The translations under genes and the position numbers were made by a program. A stretch of 64,000 bases of DNA from Penicillus capitatus (taxonomy: Eukaryota > Chlorophyta): assembly GCA_965649825.1 (NCBI GenBank), contig OZ287694.1, forward strand, positions 2,170,001 through 2,234,000. The letters are read 5' to 3'. Within the stretch, counting starts at the first letter, position 1. Every line of letters begins with the position of its first letter. The notes under the pieces are model-generated. The model had not been told where the DNA came from, did not search any database, and saw nothing but the letters and a program-made list of their open reading frames with translations. Below are positions 37,212 through 48,488 of the stretch, in pieces.

Positions 37212-37270
37212 GGCGGCACGAGGCTTTGTGTTGTACGACAGAGACGTAAGGCAGACGGCTTCGAGCGACC
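37212..37270. promoter_or_regulatory. Shared bidirectional promoter, EBP2/PSMA4 (left)
   Basis: 59 bp separate the two divergent ATG codons. Any core promoter and both 5' UTRs must lie here or inside the coding sequences. No TATA box is visible. The mirror is 51574-51632. Confidence 0.6.
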
Positions 37271-38186
37271 ATGGCTGCGCGCCGCTACGACTCACGCACG
37301 ACGATATTCAGCCCGGAGGGGCGTCTCTACCAGGTCGAGTACGCCATGGAGGCCATATCCAATGCCGGCGCCGCGATCGGCGTCCTCGCGACGAACGGCA
37401 TCGTCCTCGCTTCGGAGAAGAAAATATCGTCCAAGGTCGAAACGCCGCCCGCGTCTCACACCTCAGAATTTGTGTGACCTCTGGAGCTAGCTGCTCGACA
37501 CGACGGCGGTCGGGGTTCGGCGCGAGAAGATGTATCAGTTGGACGACCACATCGCCTGTGCGGTGGCCGGGATCACGGCCGATGCCAACATCATCACCAA
37601 CCAATGCCGCATCGCCGCACAGCGCTACCTCTACGCCTACCAGGAGCCGATGCCGATCGAACAGCTCGTCCGAACCATCTGCGACACCAAACAGGCCTAC
37701 ACGCAATTCGGCGGACAGCGTCCCTTTGGCGTTTCCATCCTCTACGCCGGCTGGTACTCTCCTCTGGACACATGGCTGTGCGATGTGACGTGTGGTGTGC
37801 GAGGGATGATGTGTACGGGTATCAGATGTATGTCAGCGACCCTTCGGGAAACTACAGTGGGTGGAAGGCAACGGCCATCGGCGCCAATCACCAGGCCGCG
37901 ACGAACATCCTGAAACAGGACTACAGGGACAAGATGACGCTGGACGAGGCCGTCGCTCTGGCCATTCGCGTCCTCAGCAAGAGCATGGACTCCTCTCTGT
38001 CGCCCGAGAAAGTGGAGATGTGCACGCTGGCTCGCAACGACGATACCGGCAAGGTCACGCGCAGTCTCGCACTTTCTCCGAAAACGACGGAGCTCATGTC
38101 TCCAGATCGTCTACAAGGTTTACGAGGCAGATGAACTCATGCCTTTGCTCGAGGCGGCCAACAAAGAGAAGGAAGACACCTCATAA
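37271..38186 (+). CDS. PSMA4: 20S proteasome subunit alpha type 4 (left copy)
   Basis: Alpha-ring subunit of the 20S core. Exons 37271-37435, 37491-37753, 37804-38053 and 38106-38186 give 252 residues, the family length. Motifs: [20 protein letters not shown] (alpha-subunit signature), [28 protein letters not shown]-type [55 protein letters not shown] and [19 protein letters not shown]. The second intron contains GATGTGACGT (37782-37791). Divergent from EBP2 with only 59 bp between start codons, so both must use one small shared promoter. Confidence 0.96.
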
Positions 38187-38405
38187 GCAAAGCGATTATA
38201 CCACATTTGCATTGACATTGGTCCTTGTTCTTTCTATGCCTCGCTTTTATTGCTCGCACGAGGCTGCACGGACGATGCGCACAGTGAGACTATGTGAGTT
38301 TACCGAAACTACTGTCTTGAGTGTCCATCCATCATGCGCTTGAGGACAAAAGATTCAAAACGGGGCGACAAAGACGCCTTTCGAGGTCTTGGCATTGGGC
38401 AACGG

Positions 38406-40356
38406 TCAATCATCGTCCGAGTTGTAGATGTCGAAGAGCCACACGGCGACGACGTTGTAGACGGCATACAGAATGTAGATCCCGATGAAAAGATAGCCTT
38501 CCACGGGGAAGAGCCTCCAGTTGGTGAGGAAGACCGACACCAGATAGAAGACGAGGACGCCGAAGAGTATGAGCACATTGGGCAGCAGCTCGTCGTTCTC
38601 GACGGTGATGTACTTGCCATACCCATCGCTGCCGTCCTCCTTGAAAGGAATGACCAGGAGCCAGGGCAGTCCCAGTCCCAACCAGATGTCGAATACGTTG
38701 CTGCCGACGGCATTGGCAACAGCCATATCTCCGTCTCCCTGTCTTGCGACGACGATGGACGACAGTGCGTCGGGGATGGAGGTGCCAGCAGCGAGGACCG
38801 TCACGCCCATGATGGCCGAAGGAATGCCGAGGACGCAGCCGATGTCGGCCGTCCACTCCACCATGAACCACGAGATCACGCCGATCCATGCGATGGATGT
38901 TAGGAACGTCAGCATGTACCACTTCTGAGATCCATCCTGTTCGACGTGCACAGGACAACTTCTCGGCGGCTTTCCGCGAAGGTGTGATCTCTCACTTTCT
39001 TGCAGTCTGGAATGGTGATGAAGAAGAGTGCGTGCCATATGAGAGACACCGCCCACAGTATTCTTTCGAAGCCGCCCCTTGGCGGTGAGAAAACGGACGC
39101 GTCTTCGTCGCTGTCCTTCAGGGGTTCGTCGTCTGCGTGTCCCGCTTGTGGACTCAGTCTCGTCATTTCTATACCAGGTCCGGCGTCTGAAGAATCTGGC
39201 ACATCTATGCTGTGCTGGCCGTTCCTCGGAGACGCTCTTTCCGTTTTCTACACAGCACAGAAGACACATCTCTGAGCCATCGGCGGAACGCGGCAGGAAA
39301 ACAGGACATCGGCACTCTGACGCCTTGGCGAGACCTGTCGACTCGTCGAGCTCTGTAAAACACGGGTTTGGAGAAAAAGCGAGCGAGGAGAGTGACCACA
39401 CCTGATCCGAACTGGGAATTTGGGCCGCCCCCACCCTGCTGAGCGAACAGCATAGGAGAAACGAAGAACGTGCAGAGGGGTCACACTTGTTGTCCAGTCT
39501 CGCCGGGAGGCACTCCATGAGCCTCGAGTTGTATTTCATCGTCACGATGTAAACCCCGTACAGCAGCACCGATATCAGTCCTTCCCACCTAGATCGCAAT
39601 CCATTCGGCAGATGCCGCGGCAGGTCGCGTCATGTCGACCAGTGGACTTTGCCGTCTTGAAAAATGGCGATCACACCCCCGATCGCCGCCGCGTAGAAGA
39701 TGGCGTCCCGCACCAGAGGTCGATAATCGAGAGTCAGTGTCTGTCCCGAGAACAGGGCTGTCACGCCGATGATAACGAGGATGTTGAACACGGCCGATCC
39801 GACAATGGTCCCCACGCCAATGTCGTTCGCGGCGGCGTCATTGGTGATGGCCACGAATGCCGAAAAGAGCTCCGGCGCAGAGGAGCCGGCTGCCATGAAC
39901 GTCGCCCCCGCCACGTCGCTGGACAGTCCCAGTCTTTTCGAAATCAGATCGAGGGACTCCACGAAGTACTCATCGCAGACGATGGCAATGCCCAAGAAGA
40001 GATAGAGCACTCCAACGAAGAGCAATGCGATTCCACCTGTCACATCAAGAGAAGACGGCTGAGCATGCATGGATGCATGTGTGGACGTCACGTCACCTTT
40101 CTCGATCCATTCGGGGGAAGAAGAGCATTCAGATGATGTCAGGAGCTTACGCGTCAGCCACGTCTTGCCTAAAACAGCAGGGGCGATGGCATGAGGCGAC
40201 TTTCTGTGCTGGCGTGCCGGCTGTGAGAGGGAAGACGGTGCTCAGGGCGAAAGTCCATGCCAAGATGCCGACGGATGTCCAGAGGAAGATCTTCCGTTTG
40301 ACACGTCGCCTAAGGACACAGCGCCGTCCGATACGATACTGCTCCGTCGACAGCAC
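38406..40356 (-). CDS. NCKX: K+-dependent Na+/Ca2+ exchanger, NCKX/SLC24-like (left copy, 5' end uncertain)
   Basis: Membrane antiporter for Ca2+. The two alpha repeats are clear: GATFMAAGSSAPELFSAFVA with GTIVGSAVFNILVIIG, and GVTVLAAGTSIPDALSSIVV with NAVGSNVFDIWLGLGLPW. The NAVGSNVFD-type alpha-2 and multiple TM helices match NCKX proteins, including the C-terminal LFPVEGYLFIGIYILY. A hydrophobic segment at about 40280-40190 (FLWTSVGILAWTFALSTVF) should be the N-terminal signal/anchor, but I could not place the first ATG or the junction to the alpha-1 exon (acceptor TGATGTGACAG). The central cytosolic loop is split by several introns and is less certain. Converges with PSMA4. Confidence 0.88.
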
Positions 40357-41135
40357 CGCAAAGCGCGTGTTGCTTCGCAGCGCGTGCTAATTTGCATGGT
40401 CTTCATTAACGCAGCACGCAGCGCGTCTGGGTCGCGAGACGGCGTGAAAAGACGTGACGCGTGCGGACCTGAAAGAGAGTGCCGTCGAGGGCGTTCTTTG
40501 CGTCGCACAGTCTCGCGCCGTGGCTGCCATGGACGACGGCGAATGGATCACTGCGGTCGGTCTATAAGGTCTGCAGATTACGACGCATCTCGCTCTTCGA
40601 TCATTTCGACGCTGGCGGCCTCCATGTCGACGTCCTCTGCCACTGACACGTCCGTCGTTGCCGGTTTGGCGTTTTCGACGCCATCGCGGACGATCATGCG
40701 CGTCGTCTCCTGCGAATGCGGTGGCTTTTTCTTCTTCGCGTGGCGTTCGTTTTTTCTTCTCGTTTGTGTTGAGGCCGATGTTTCTTCTTTTCCGTCCCGA
40801 CGCTCCTCGGAGAACCCATTCGAACTTTCTCGAGCACCGGCGGCTTGTCAGATTTCTGATGTCACACTCGCACGTATCGCCGAAGAAACTTCGCACTCGG
40901 CTCGGAGAACACGGAGTTTTCAAAACTACGGCTTCTAGGAATTCGGCGAGCAACCGCGCTTCGCGGTGGGGGAATTCTGGGTAACGCTCTAGGGTTGCAG
41001 AGTTTGATGGTGGCTGATTGAGCGTCGAAGGATCGGGAAATGATGTAGGTTGGCGGTGGACTGTGTCCCGTGCGCGGTTAGGTCGCCAGCACTGAGAAAA
41101 AGCGCGTACTTCGGGTTGCAGAGATGACGCGAATG
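40357..41135. other. Unassigned conserved block upstream of NCKX (left)
   Basis: Shared with 47711-48488. On the NCKX strand it contains a short acidic-ending frame, ...RMIVRDGVENAKPATTD and AEDVDMEAASVEMIEERDAS, stopping at 40578, preceded by Lys/Arg-rich runs (KKKHRPR, KKKKPPR) in two frames. This could be the end of a small basic nuclear protein with one unplaced intron, or 5' sequence of NCKX. Several frames are open by composition and I cannot choose. Confidence 0.25.
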
Positions 41136-42685
41136 CCCCCTGTGAAGAACTCCCTCCAACGCCTTCTCCTTGCACCTCTCTTTCGACGTCCTCGGCTTGG
41201 ACGACGCGAATTTCTCCTTCGTCTTAACCGGGGAGTAGAGGAAAAGCATCGTCGTTGGAGTCGTTCCCGTGTTGGCTCATCTCACAAAACGCAGCGGAAG
41301 TCTCGAAATTGGATGAGGATGGGCGAGAGTTCGAAGGCCACACAAACAGCGTTAGCAGCAAAGGGTGACTTGTTACAACTTGATGACAGACAGCGTATGC
41401 TTTGTAATGTATGAACAGATTGTATGTGGTTTACCGATAACAGAGAAACTTGAATGTTAAGCGAAAGATGTTTTTATGTGTCAAGGCCTCGCTTAAATAC
41501 TCCGACCCTGATGTGACGACAGGAAAAGTGCAGGAAGTTCAAGAGTGAGTTCATAGTGAGGTTCCCAATGAGACTAGGAAGTGCAGTGCGAAACTGTAGA
41601 AGTTTCCTAGGAACTTCTCAAGAATTCACTCCCAGTCATTACGACTTGTTTGCGACTCAGCAGTGACGGTTACGTCACACGGCCAAAGACGCGACAAGTG
41701 CTAAGTGACAGAAATGTCACCATTACAGAGACGTCCCATCACCGTTCTGTCAGAATTGCGCCATTCTTTTACATGGGCGCACCCGCATTCCTGTTGTGCA
41801 AACTCCGATTTGCGGAGCAAAAGAAAACCCACCCAATGCCTAAATCCAGCAGCAAAACAACAAAAGAGCGATGGCCCCTAGGGGGCGATGTTGCGTTCCG
41901 TTCGCGGATCCGGGACTCCGATCCGAGAGGTCTCGGCTTGGTAGAGCACGTGGTTGACTCGGTCGCCTCGAAGGCCGAAGGGGCGCATTACCTCCGGCCC
42001 CAGCTTCGTCTCCACTCTGTCGGCCACCACCATAAAATCCAAGATGTGGTACTCGAATCCAATCTTCACCCGAGCCGATGCGTGTCCAATCACCTCGCTT
42101 GTCCCGCCGTCTTCCCGTACCACCTCTACTGCAAGCCCAAATCCAGGTGGCGGTGGCCCGTGGACGGGGCGAATTCGAAGGCCGAGGAGTTCTGCCGTCC
42201 TTCGTCCTACCACCGTGCCCGGAGAGTTGGGGATCCACGAGAAATCGGTGTGGAAGAGCGAGTTCCCCGAGTTCTCCTGCTACGATGTAGCGTGGTCCAG
42301 GGTTCCGACGCGAGAGAGCAGGCACTGGCGGGATGTCTCGGGGAGAGGCTGGCCTGGGGGGTCTTCGGCCGGGCGGTGGAGGAGGTGGTGGAGGGTTTCC
42401 CCTCCCTGTGACGGTGCGCCCGCCATCGCCTCGGGTCTTCTGGCTAAGGACGCTGCCGTCGGGACAACCGTCCCTGTGGCGACACGCCAGCGGAGGATCA
42501 CTGGAAAAACGTGACGAGAGGCGTGAGAAGACACTTACGTAATGATGTGACGTACCTTTCTCTGGGGTACTAGCGCGAGAACTGTCTGCTGTACTCGTCC
42601 ACATTTATGTAAATAACCATTGCTGACGAGTCCTCCTACGCGGTTCGCCATCCGGTTCGAACTCGGCCGACAGGTCGACGTTCAC
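41136..42685 (-). mobile_element. Left-arm-specific block with a retropepsin-like frame
   Basis: 1550 bp absent from the right arm, where 1029 bp of unrelated sequence stand in its place. A minus-strand frame at about 42270-41880 reads like a diverged retroelement aspartic protease fold: TAELLGLRIRP, then ASARVKIGFEYHILDFMVVA and a C-terminal PFGLRGDRVNHVLY. The catalytic D-T/S-G is not clearly preserved (FHTDFSWIPN). Upstream the same strand is Pro-rich. No LTR, reverse transcriptase or target-site duplication was found. This may be an insertion, or one side of an ancient replacement. Confidence 0.4.
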
Positions 42686-43673
42686 AGAGAGTAAAAGAAT
42701 CGAGTAGGCAGGTGTATCGTGACAGACCTTACGAGCGGTAAAAACGTGTGTAATGGGTGAGCGATCTTCGACCTTAGTACAACGATTCAGAGGACCTGTA
42801 CCTTGTGGCCTGCACACTGTCGCATGGGTTGTTTGACGGAAATGATTAAAATCGTAGGGGGAACGGTACACTTTTGAAAGGTAAAGTCTTACACAACGAA
42901 GGACAAGATCTGTACATCTATCTACAACGCTTCTGTAGAGTAGGTTAGATCAATGTCACATCAAGGTCGCTAATCCGTGTCTGTATGAAGTAACAAGAAG
43001 AATATTCATCGAAGATTCCGGAATCTGCCTGGAATCGGTGACGTAGAGGCCGCGGGTCTATTTTTGGACGGGAAGGTATAGAGAACCTACGTACGACCTG
43101 TCGCTTGGAGACCGCCACAAGTGTAAGTGGTCCACAACGTTCGTCGACTCTTCAACTCTCTTCCTTACCTCCTCCACAGCAACGTCGTCTCCATGGATCT
43201 ATCCCACGGAACGCATCTCAACGACAGTGGTGTCACATCCGTGTAAAAATGGCAGAAACAGTCTCGTCTGAGAACTCCGGCCTTAAGATCTTTTACGTTC
43301 GCGTGCGATCGTTCACCGCAGGGCGCGGTGGAATGCTTGTAAACAACTTTGCCAACTAACGGGACAAAATTAGGTAAACTATCTGTCGAGGGACAGCTAG
43401 TGGCTTCTTCACTGTCGTACTCCGAGGACAGCTGTCCCCTTCCGGGTTCCATCATCACCTGCTTACTTAGACAATCCACCGTCTCGCTCTCCGCCTCTCT
43501 GCAATCAAGTGTTTGTGGCTTCTCGCCTCGACGCGATCGGTGCACAAGAAGATATTGCCGAAACACTCCATCCGTGAAAGGTCCAAAAATAGCATGAAAA
43601 GTTGAAAAATAGCGAAAACGGCCATTGATTGCTGCCACAATGAGTCAGCTGGCAGGCAGTACAAAAAACAAAC
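42686..43673. other. Conserved sequence without assigned gene (left)
   Basis: Shared with 45694-46681. A minus-strand frame (43638-43165) is open in both arms but begins without an ATG and resembles nothing known. It lies head-to-head with the acidic repeat gene and may simply be its upstream region. Confidence 0.3.
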
Positions 43674-43680
43674 TATATAA
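43674..43680 (+). promoter_or_regulatory. TATA box of the acidic repeat gene (left)
   Basis: TATATAA in ACTATATAAACGCG, 114 bp before the ATG at 43794. It is the only convincing TATA box I noticed in the window. Confidence 0.55.
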
Positions 43681-43793
43681 ACGCGAAAACCGTGGGCATT
43701 TCGCGTTCTGCGAAAAAGTGTTTGTTGAAGCTTACCTTGCTCACCCGCTCTCTGTGTTCATTATCTCTGTGTTACCGTCTATTCCCTGTCGCC

Positions 43794-44539
43794 ATGTCTG
43801 CTTTTTGTACCAAGTCTGGCAGTGGCTATCTTGCCCCATCCACGCCAAGATCGGGCGCCTCGCCCGAAGTCATTAGCCCTTCGATGAAAGGGAACGGTGG
43901 GTGTGGTATCTATTCTTTTTTCTCTTACGTTATAAACTTGCTCAATAAGCAAGTCTTTTTCGCGTTTTGGGTTCTCAGTGGAGATTCCGGAAGCAATAAT
44001 GGGGGTTTCGGGAGCCTGCAGGGGGCGAGCATCAGTCAAGCGCATCGGAGGGAGCCGAGGGGGATGACGAGTCGGACGACGCCGGGTACGAGACGACCGG
44101 CGGTGATTCCGGATCGGACGGAACGGACGGATCGGACGACGAGGATGGCGACAGCGACGACGAGGATGGCGACAGCGACGACGAGGATGGCGACAGCGAC
44201 GACGAGGATGGCGACAGCGACGACGAGGATTCGTATGTCACGACGGGGGCGGAGGATACGTCGACGGCCGCTGCGACGACGGAGGATGAATCGGAGGATC
44301 TGCCGGCGGAAGGGCCTGGGACGCCAGAGCGTCACGAGGCGGATAGAGCTAGGCATGTGGCTCCACGGGATGAGGAAGAAGATGCGGTGGAGGAGCCCTT
44401 CGACGATATCGGTCGTCTGGAGCACGTTGTGGAAGGATTGGGCGGGCCACCGGCCGAGGAACCGGCGGAGCAGGCCCCGGTGCTGGGAGAATTTGAGATC
44501 GCCGCACCGGGGTTCATCCAAGCCATATGGCTTCAGCCC
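43794..44539 (+). CDS. Acidic repeat protein, cut by the assembly gap (left copy, frameshifted relative to right)
   Basis: Exon 1 is MSAFCTKSGSGYLAPSTPRS... to about 43900; an intron of about 78 nt follows (it contains the small hairpin CTTGCT-CAATA-AGCAAG). In the acidic frame the second exon reads GDSGSNNGGFGS, then Asp/Glu-rich sequence with DGDSDDE heptads and a tail EEPFDDIGRLEHVVEGLGG, entering the gap. In this copy a 4-bp deletion near 44016 (CCTGCAGGG for CCCTGCGGCAGGG), with a 9-bp insertion before the repeat, moves the start of exon 2 into a basic frame (MATATTR heptads), which also stays open to the gap. I do not recognise the protein. Confidence 0.45.
44135..44230 (+). repeat. 21-bp minisatellite, 4 units (left)
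   Basis: Unit GACGACGAGGATGGCGACAGC, four full copies plus a 12-bp partial, encoding DDEDGDS in the acidic frame. Confidence 0.95.
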
Positions 44540-44639
44540 NNNNNNNNNNNNNNNNNNNNNNNNNNNNNNNNNNNNNNNNNNNNNNNNNNNNNNNNNNNNN
44601 NNNNNNNNNNNNNNNNNNNNNNNNNNNNNNNNNNNNNNN
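44540..44639. other. Assembly gap of 100 N
   Basis: Exactly 100 unknown bases, the usual placeholder for a gap of unknown size, placed at the symmetry centre of the inverted duplication. Confidence 1.
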
Positions 44640-45573
44640 CCGACGAGCGCGACGAGCCCGAAGAACGCTCCGTTACCCGTCCTCCTTCCAGGACCCCAGG
44701 CACCGGGGGCTGAAGCCATATGGCTTGGATGAACCCCGGTGCGGCGATCTCAAATTCTCCCAGCACCGGGGCCTGCTCCGCCGGTTCCTCGGCCGGTGGC
44801 CCGCCCAATCCTTCCACAACGTGCTCCAGACGACCGATATCGTCGAAGGGCTCCTCCACCGCATCTTCTTCCTCATCCCGCGGAGCCACATGCCTAGCTC
44901 TATCCGCCTCGTGACGCTCTGGCGTCCCAAGCCCTTCCGCGGGCAGATCCTCCGATTCATCCTCCGTCGACGCAGCGGCCGTCGACGTATCCTCCGCCCC
45001 CGTCGTGACATACGAATCCTCGTCGTCGCTGTCGCCATCCTCGTCGTCGCTGTCGCCATCCTCGTCGTCGCTGTCGCCATCCTCGTCGTCGCTGTCGCCA
45101 TCCTCGTCGTCGCTGTCGCCATCCTCGTCGTCGCTGTCGCCATCCTCGTCGTCGCTGTCGCCATCCTCGTCGTCGCTGTCGCCATCCTCGTCGTCGCTGT
45201 CGCCATCCTCGTCGTCGCTGTCGCCATCCTCGTCGTCCGATCCGTCCGTTCCGGAATCACCGCCCGTCGTCTCGTACCCGGCGTCGTCCGACTCGTCATC
45301 CCCCTCGGCTCCCTCCGATGCGCTTGACTGATGCTCGCCCCCTGCCGCAGGGCTCCCGAAACCCCCATTATTGCTTCCGGAATCTCCACTGAGAACCCAA
45401 AACGCGAAAAAGACTTGCTTATTGAGCAAGTTTATAACGTAAGAGAAAAAAGAAAAGATACCACACCCACCGTTCCCTTTCATCGAAGGGCTAATGACTT
45501 CGGGCGAGGCGCCCGATCTTGGCGTGGATGGGGCAAGATAGCCACTGCCAGACTTGGTACAAAAAGCAGACAT
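44640..45573 (-). CDS. Acidic repeat protein, cut by the assembly gap (right copy)
   Basis: From ATG 45573 the acidic frame stays open through ten DGDSDDE heptads (30-40 residues in the left copy, about 70 here), SYVTTGAEDTSTAAAST, PRDEEEDAVEEPFDDIGR and PPVPGVLEGGRVTERSSG, and runs into the gap. Probably disordered; no domain recognised. The C-terminus is unknown in both copies. Confidence 0.5.
45016..45237 (-). repeat. 21-bp minisatellite, 10 units (right)
   Basis: The same unit, ten full copies plus the 12-bp partial; 126 bp longer than in the left arm. Confidence 0.95.
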
Positions 45574-45686
45574 GGCGACAGGGAATAGACGGTAACACAG
45601 AGATAATGAACACAGAGAGCGGGTGAGCAAGGTAAGCTTCAACAAACACTTTCTCGCAGAACGCGAAATGCCCACGGTTTTCGCGT

Positions 45687-45693
45687 TTATATA
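45687..45693 (-). promoter_or_regulatory. TATA box of the acidic repeat gene (right)
   Basis: Mirror of 43674-43680. Confidence 0.55.
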
Positions 45694-46681
45694 GTTTGTT
45701 TTTTGTACTGCCTGCCAGCTGACTCATTGTGGCAGCAATCAATGGCCGTTTTCGCTATTTTTCAACTTTTCATGCTATTTTTGGACCTTTCACGGATGGA
45801 GTGTTCCGGCAATATCTTCTTGTGCACCGATCGCGTCGAGGCGAGAAGCCACAAACACTTGATTGCAGAGAGGCGGAGAGCGAGACGGTGGATTGTCTAA
45901 GTAAGCAGGTGATGATGGAACCCGGAAGGGGACAGCTGTCCTCGGAGTACGACAGTGAAGAAGCCACTAGCTGTCCCTCGACAGATAGTTTACCTAATTT
46001 TGTCCCGTTAGTTGGCAAAGTTGTTTACAAGCATTCCACCGCGCCCTGCGGTGAACGATCGCACGCGAACGTAAAAGATCTTAAGGCCGGAGTTCTCAGA
46101 CGAGACTGTTTCTGCCATTTTTACACGGATGTGACACCACTGTCGTTGAGATGCGTTCCGTGGGATAGATCCATGGAGACGACGTGGCTGTGGAGGAGGT
46201 AAGGAAGAGAGTTGAAGAGTCGACGAACGTTGTGGACCACTTACACTTGTGGCGGTCTCCAAGCGACAGGTCGTACGTAGGTTCTCTATACCTTCCCGTC
46301 CAAAAATAGACCCGCGGCCTCTACGTCACCGATTCCAGGCAGATTCCGGAATCTTCGATGAATATTCTTCTTGTTACTTCATACAGACACGGATTAGCGA
46401 CCTTGATGTGACATTGATCTAACCTACTCTACAGAAGCGTTGTAGATAGATGTACAGATCTTGTCCTTCGTTGTGTAAGACTTTACCTTTCAAAAGTGTA
46501 CCGTTCCCCCTACGATTTTAATCATTTCCGTCAAACAACCCATGCGACAGTGTGCAGGCCACAAGGTACAGGTCCTCTGAATCGTTGTACTAAGGTCGAA
46601 GATCGCTCACCCATTACACACGTTTTTACCGCTCGTAAGGTCTGTCACGATACACCTGCCTACTTGATTCTTTTACTCTCT
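45694..46681. other. Conserved sequence without assigned gene (right)
   Basis: Mirror of 42686-43673, almost identical; no gene supported. Confidence 0.3.
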
Positions 46682-47710
46682 ATCTAAGAATTGCATTTTA
46701 ACCACCTGACGTTGTTATCTTTTACTTGCTGACCTCCGGCCGGCCGGAACTCCAACGCGCGCGGCCCACTATTCCTAGTAGCAACGGTAGTTAGTGTTAA
46801 TAGATTCCCCCGATCCGGTCGCGGTAATTGCGCCATTCGCGAAAAGCGTTTACTCTCGTCGGCTGAACGCAACGTAGTCGAAGAAGAACTCTGCAGTCAA
46901 TTGACGCCAATGGCCGTGAACACGGGAGGGAGGGACCTCAGAAGCCCTCCCGGCACTCCATTGTAAAGGTCGTTCGAGAGGTTCTTCCAGAGGAGAATAT
47001 CTCGTCTGTCAGCGACACTCGTTCGTAGAGGTGCGAAAGCAAGCGCATATGTATGTGACCCTCACTCATTCCACTGCTCGAGTGACTTTCTTTTCAGCGT
47101 TCTTCTGCTGTCCTCGGTGTCAATGCGCAGTAAAAAGTAGAAAGATAGCAGTAGGCAAGTAAAATTATCAAACATCATCCGCCCAGATAAGTTTTCCCAT
47201 GCCAAGCCGCTTACGTTCGAAAGGGATGGCGGAACTCGGGCGTGGAATGCGAGCAACTCTGACACACGATATAAGTTTGTCGTTTTCGGTCTATCGAAGA
47301 GGTGAACGTCGTTGGTCATTGGCTGCGCGCAGTCCTCTCGGATTGAACAGAGATTCTCAACAGTCTAGTCGAGCAGAACGCGGTCTTCGCTAAATAATGT
47401 CCACGTTTGGGAATGCTTCAATTTGGTAAGTTCTCTAGAAAACCGAACAAATGTACCACCGCAAGACCGAAACAGACGCGGTTCGCCGGTGCACTTGACG
47501 ATTGAAAGAGACATCACGTGGTGCCGAACCTGGTTTTGATGAACAAGAAAGGGGGACTCGTGGCGGTCCCGCCGTCAACAAGGCAAGAGAACTCATACCT
47601 TATTGTAAAGCTTCCCGACAGACCAACTTGGAGGAAGAGCCAACTTATCGCCTTTGCATCTGTCTGCGATAACCAAGTCACTGAAGCTTTTGTCTTGAAT
47701 GGGGAGGGGA
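46682..47710. other. Right-arm-specific block
   Basis: 1029 bp that replace the left block between the same flanking positions (shared ...TTTTACTCTCT on one side, CATTCGCGTC on the other). More AT-rich, with CCGGCCGGCCGG near 46736-46747. No gene is supported. Confidence 0.6.
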
Positions 47711-48488
47711 CATTCGCGTCATCTCTGCAACCCGAAGTACGCGCTTTTTCTCAGTGCCGGCGACCTAACCGCGCACGGGATACAGTCCACCGCCAACCTA
47801 CATCATTTCCCGATCCTTCGACGCTCAATCAGCCACCATCAAATCTGCAACCCTAGAGCGTTACCCAGAATCCCCCCTCCGCGAAGCGCGGTTGCTCGCC
47901 GAATTCCTAGAAGCCGTAGTCTTGAAAACTCCGTGTTCTCCGAGCCGAGTGCGAAGTTTCTTTAGCGATACGTGCGAGTGTGACATCAGAAATCTGACAA
48001 GCCGCCGGTGCTCGAGAAAGTTCGAATGGGTTCTCCGAGGAGCGTCGGGACGGCAAAGAAGAAACATCGGCCTCGACACAAACGAGAAGAAAAAACGAAA
48101 CCCACGCGAAGAAGAAAAAGCCACCGCGTTCGCAGGAGACGACGCGCATGATCGTCCGCGATGGCGTCGAAAACGCCAAACCGGCAACGACGGACGTGTC
48201 GGTGGCAGAGGACGTCGACATGGAGGCCGCCAGCGTCGAAATGATCGAAGAGCGAGATGCGTCGTAATCTGCAGACCTTATAGACCGACCGCAGTGATCC
48301 ATTCGCCGTCGTCCATGGCAGCCACGGCGCGAGACTGTGCGACGCAAAGAACGCCCTCGACGGCACTCTCTTTCAGGTCCGCACGCGTCACGTCTTTTCA
48401 CGCCGTCTCGCGACCCAGACGCGCTGCGTGCTGCGTTAATGAAGACCATGCAAATTAGCACGCGCTGCGAAGCAACACGCGCTTTGCG
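47711..48488. other. Unassigned conserved block upstream of NCKX (right)
   Basis: Mirror of 40357-41135; the acidic-ending frame stops at 48267. Differences between the arms here include single substitutions such as GAT for GCC near the Lys-rich run. Confidence 0.25.

Larger units (their letters stand above)
29795..44539 (+). repeat. Left arm of a large inverted duplication
   Basis: Reverse-complementary to 44640-59043. Matching positions add to about 88,838-88,846 in the outer part and 89,367 in the inner part; the change comes from unequal blocks at 41136-42685. The outer limit is sharp: both arms share ...GTTTTACGG and then differ (29795 here, 59043 on the right). The inner limit is the assembly gap. 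Gene order from the outside: two-TM protein, eIF3h, ATG18, Dicer-type helicase-like, EBP2, PSMA4, NCKX, acidic repeat protein. Confidence 0.97.

Noticed and set aside
40384-40938. Plus-strand frame of 184 codons, mirrored at 47907-48461
   Set aside because: It is open in several frames because of Arg/Ser-rich composition, and antisense to the NCKX 5' region; nothing supports translation.
44527-44740. Frames running through the N block
   Set aside because: The gap is a placeholder of unknown length, so no reading frame can be carried across it.
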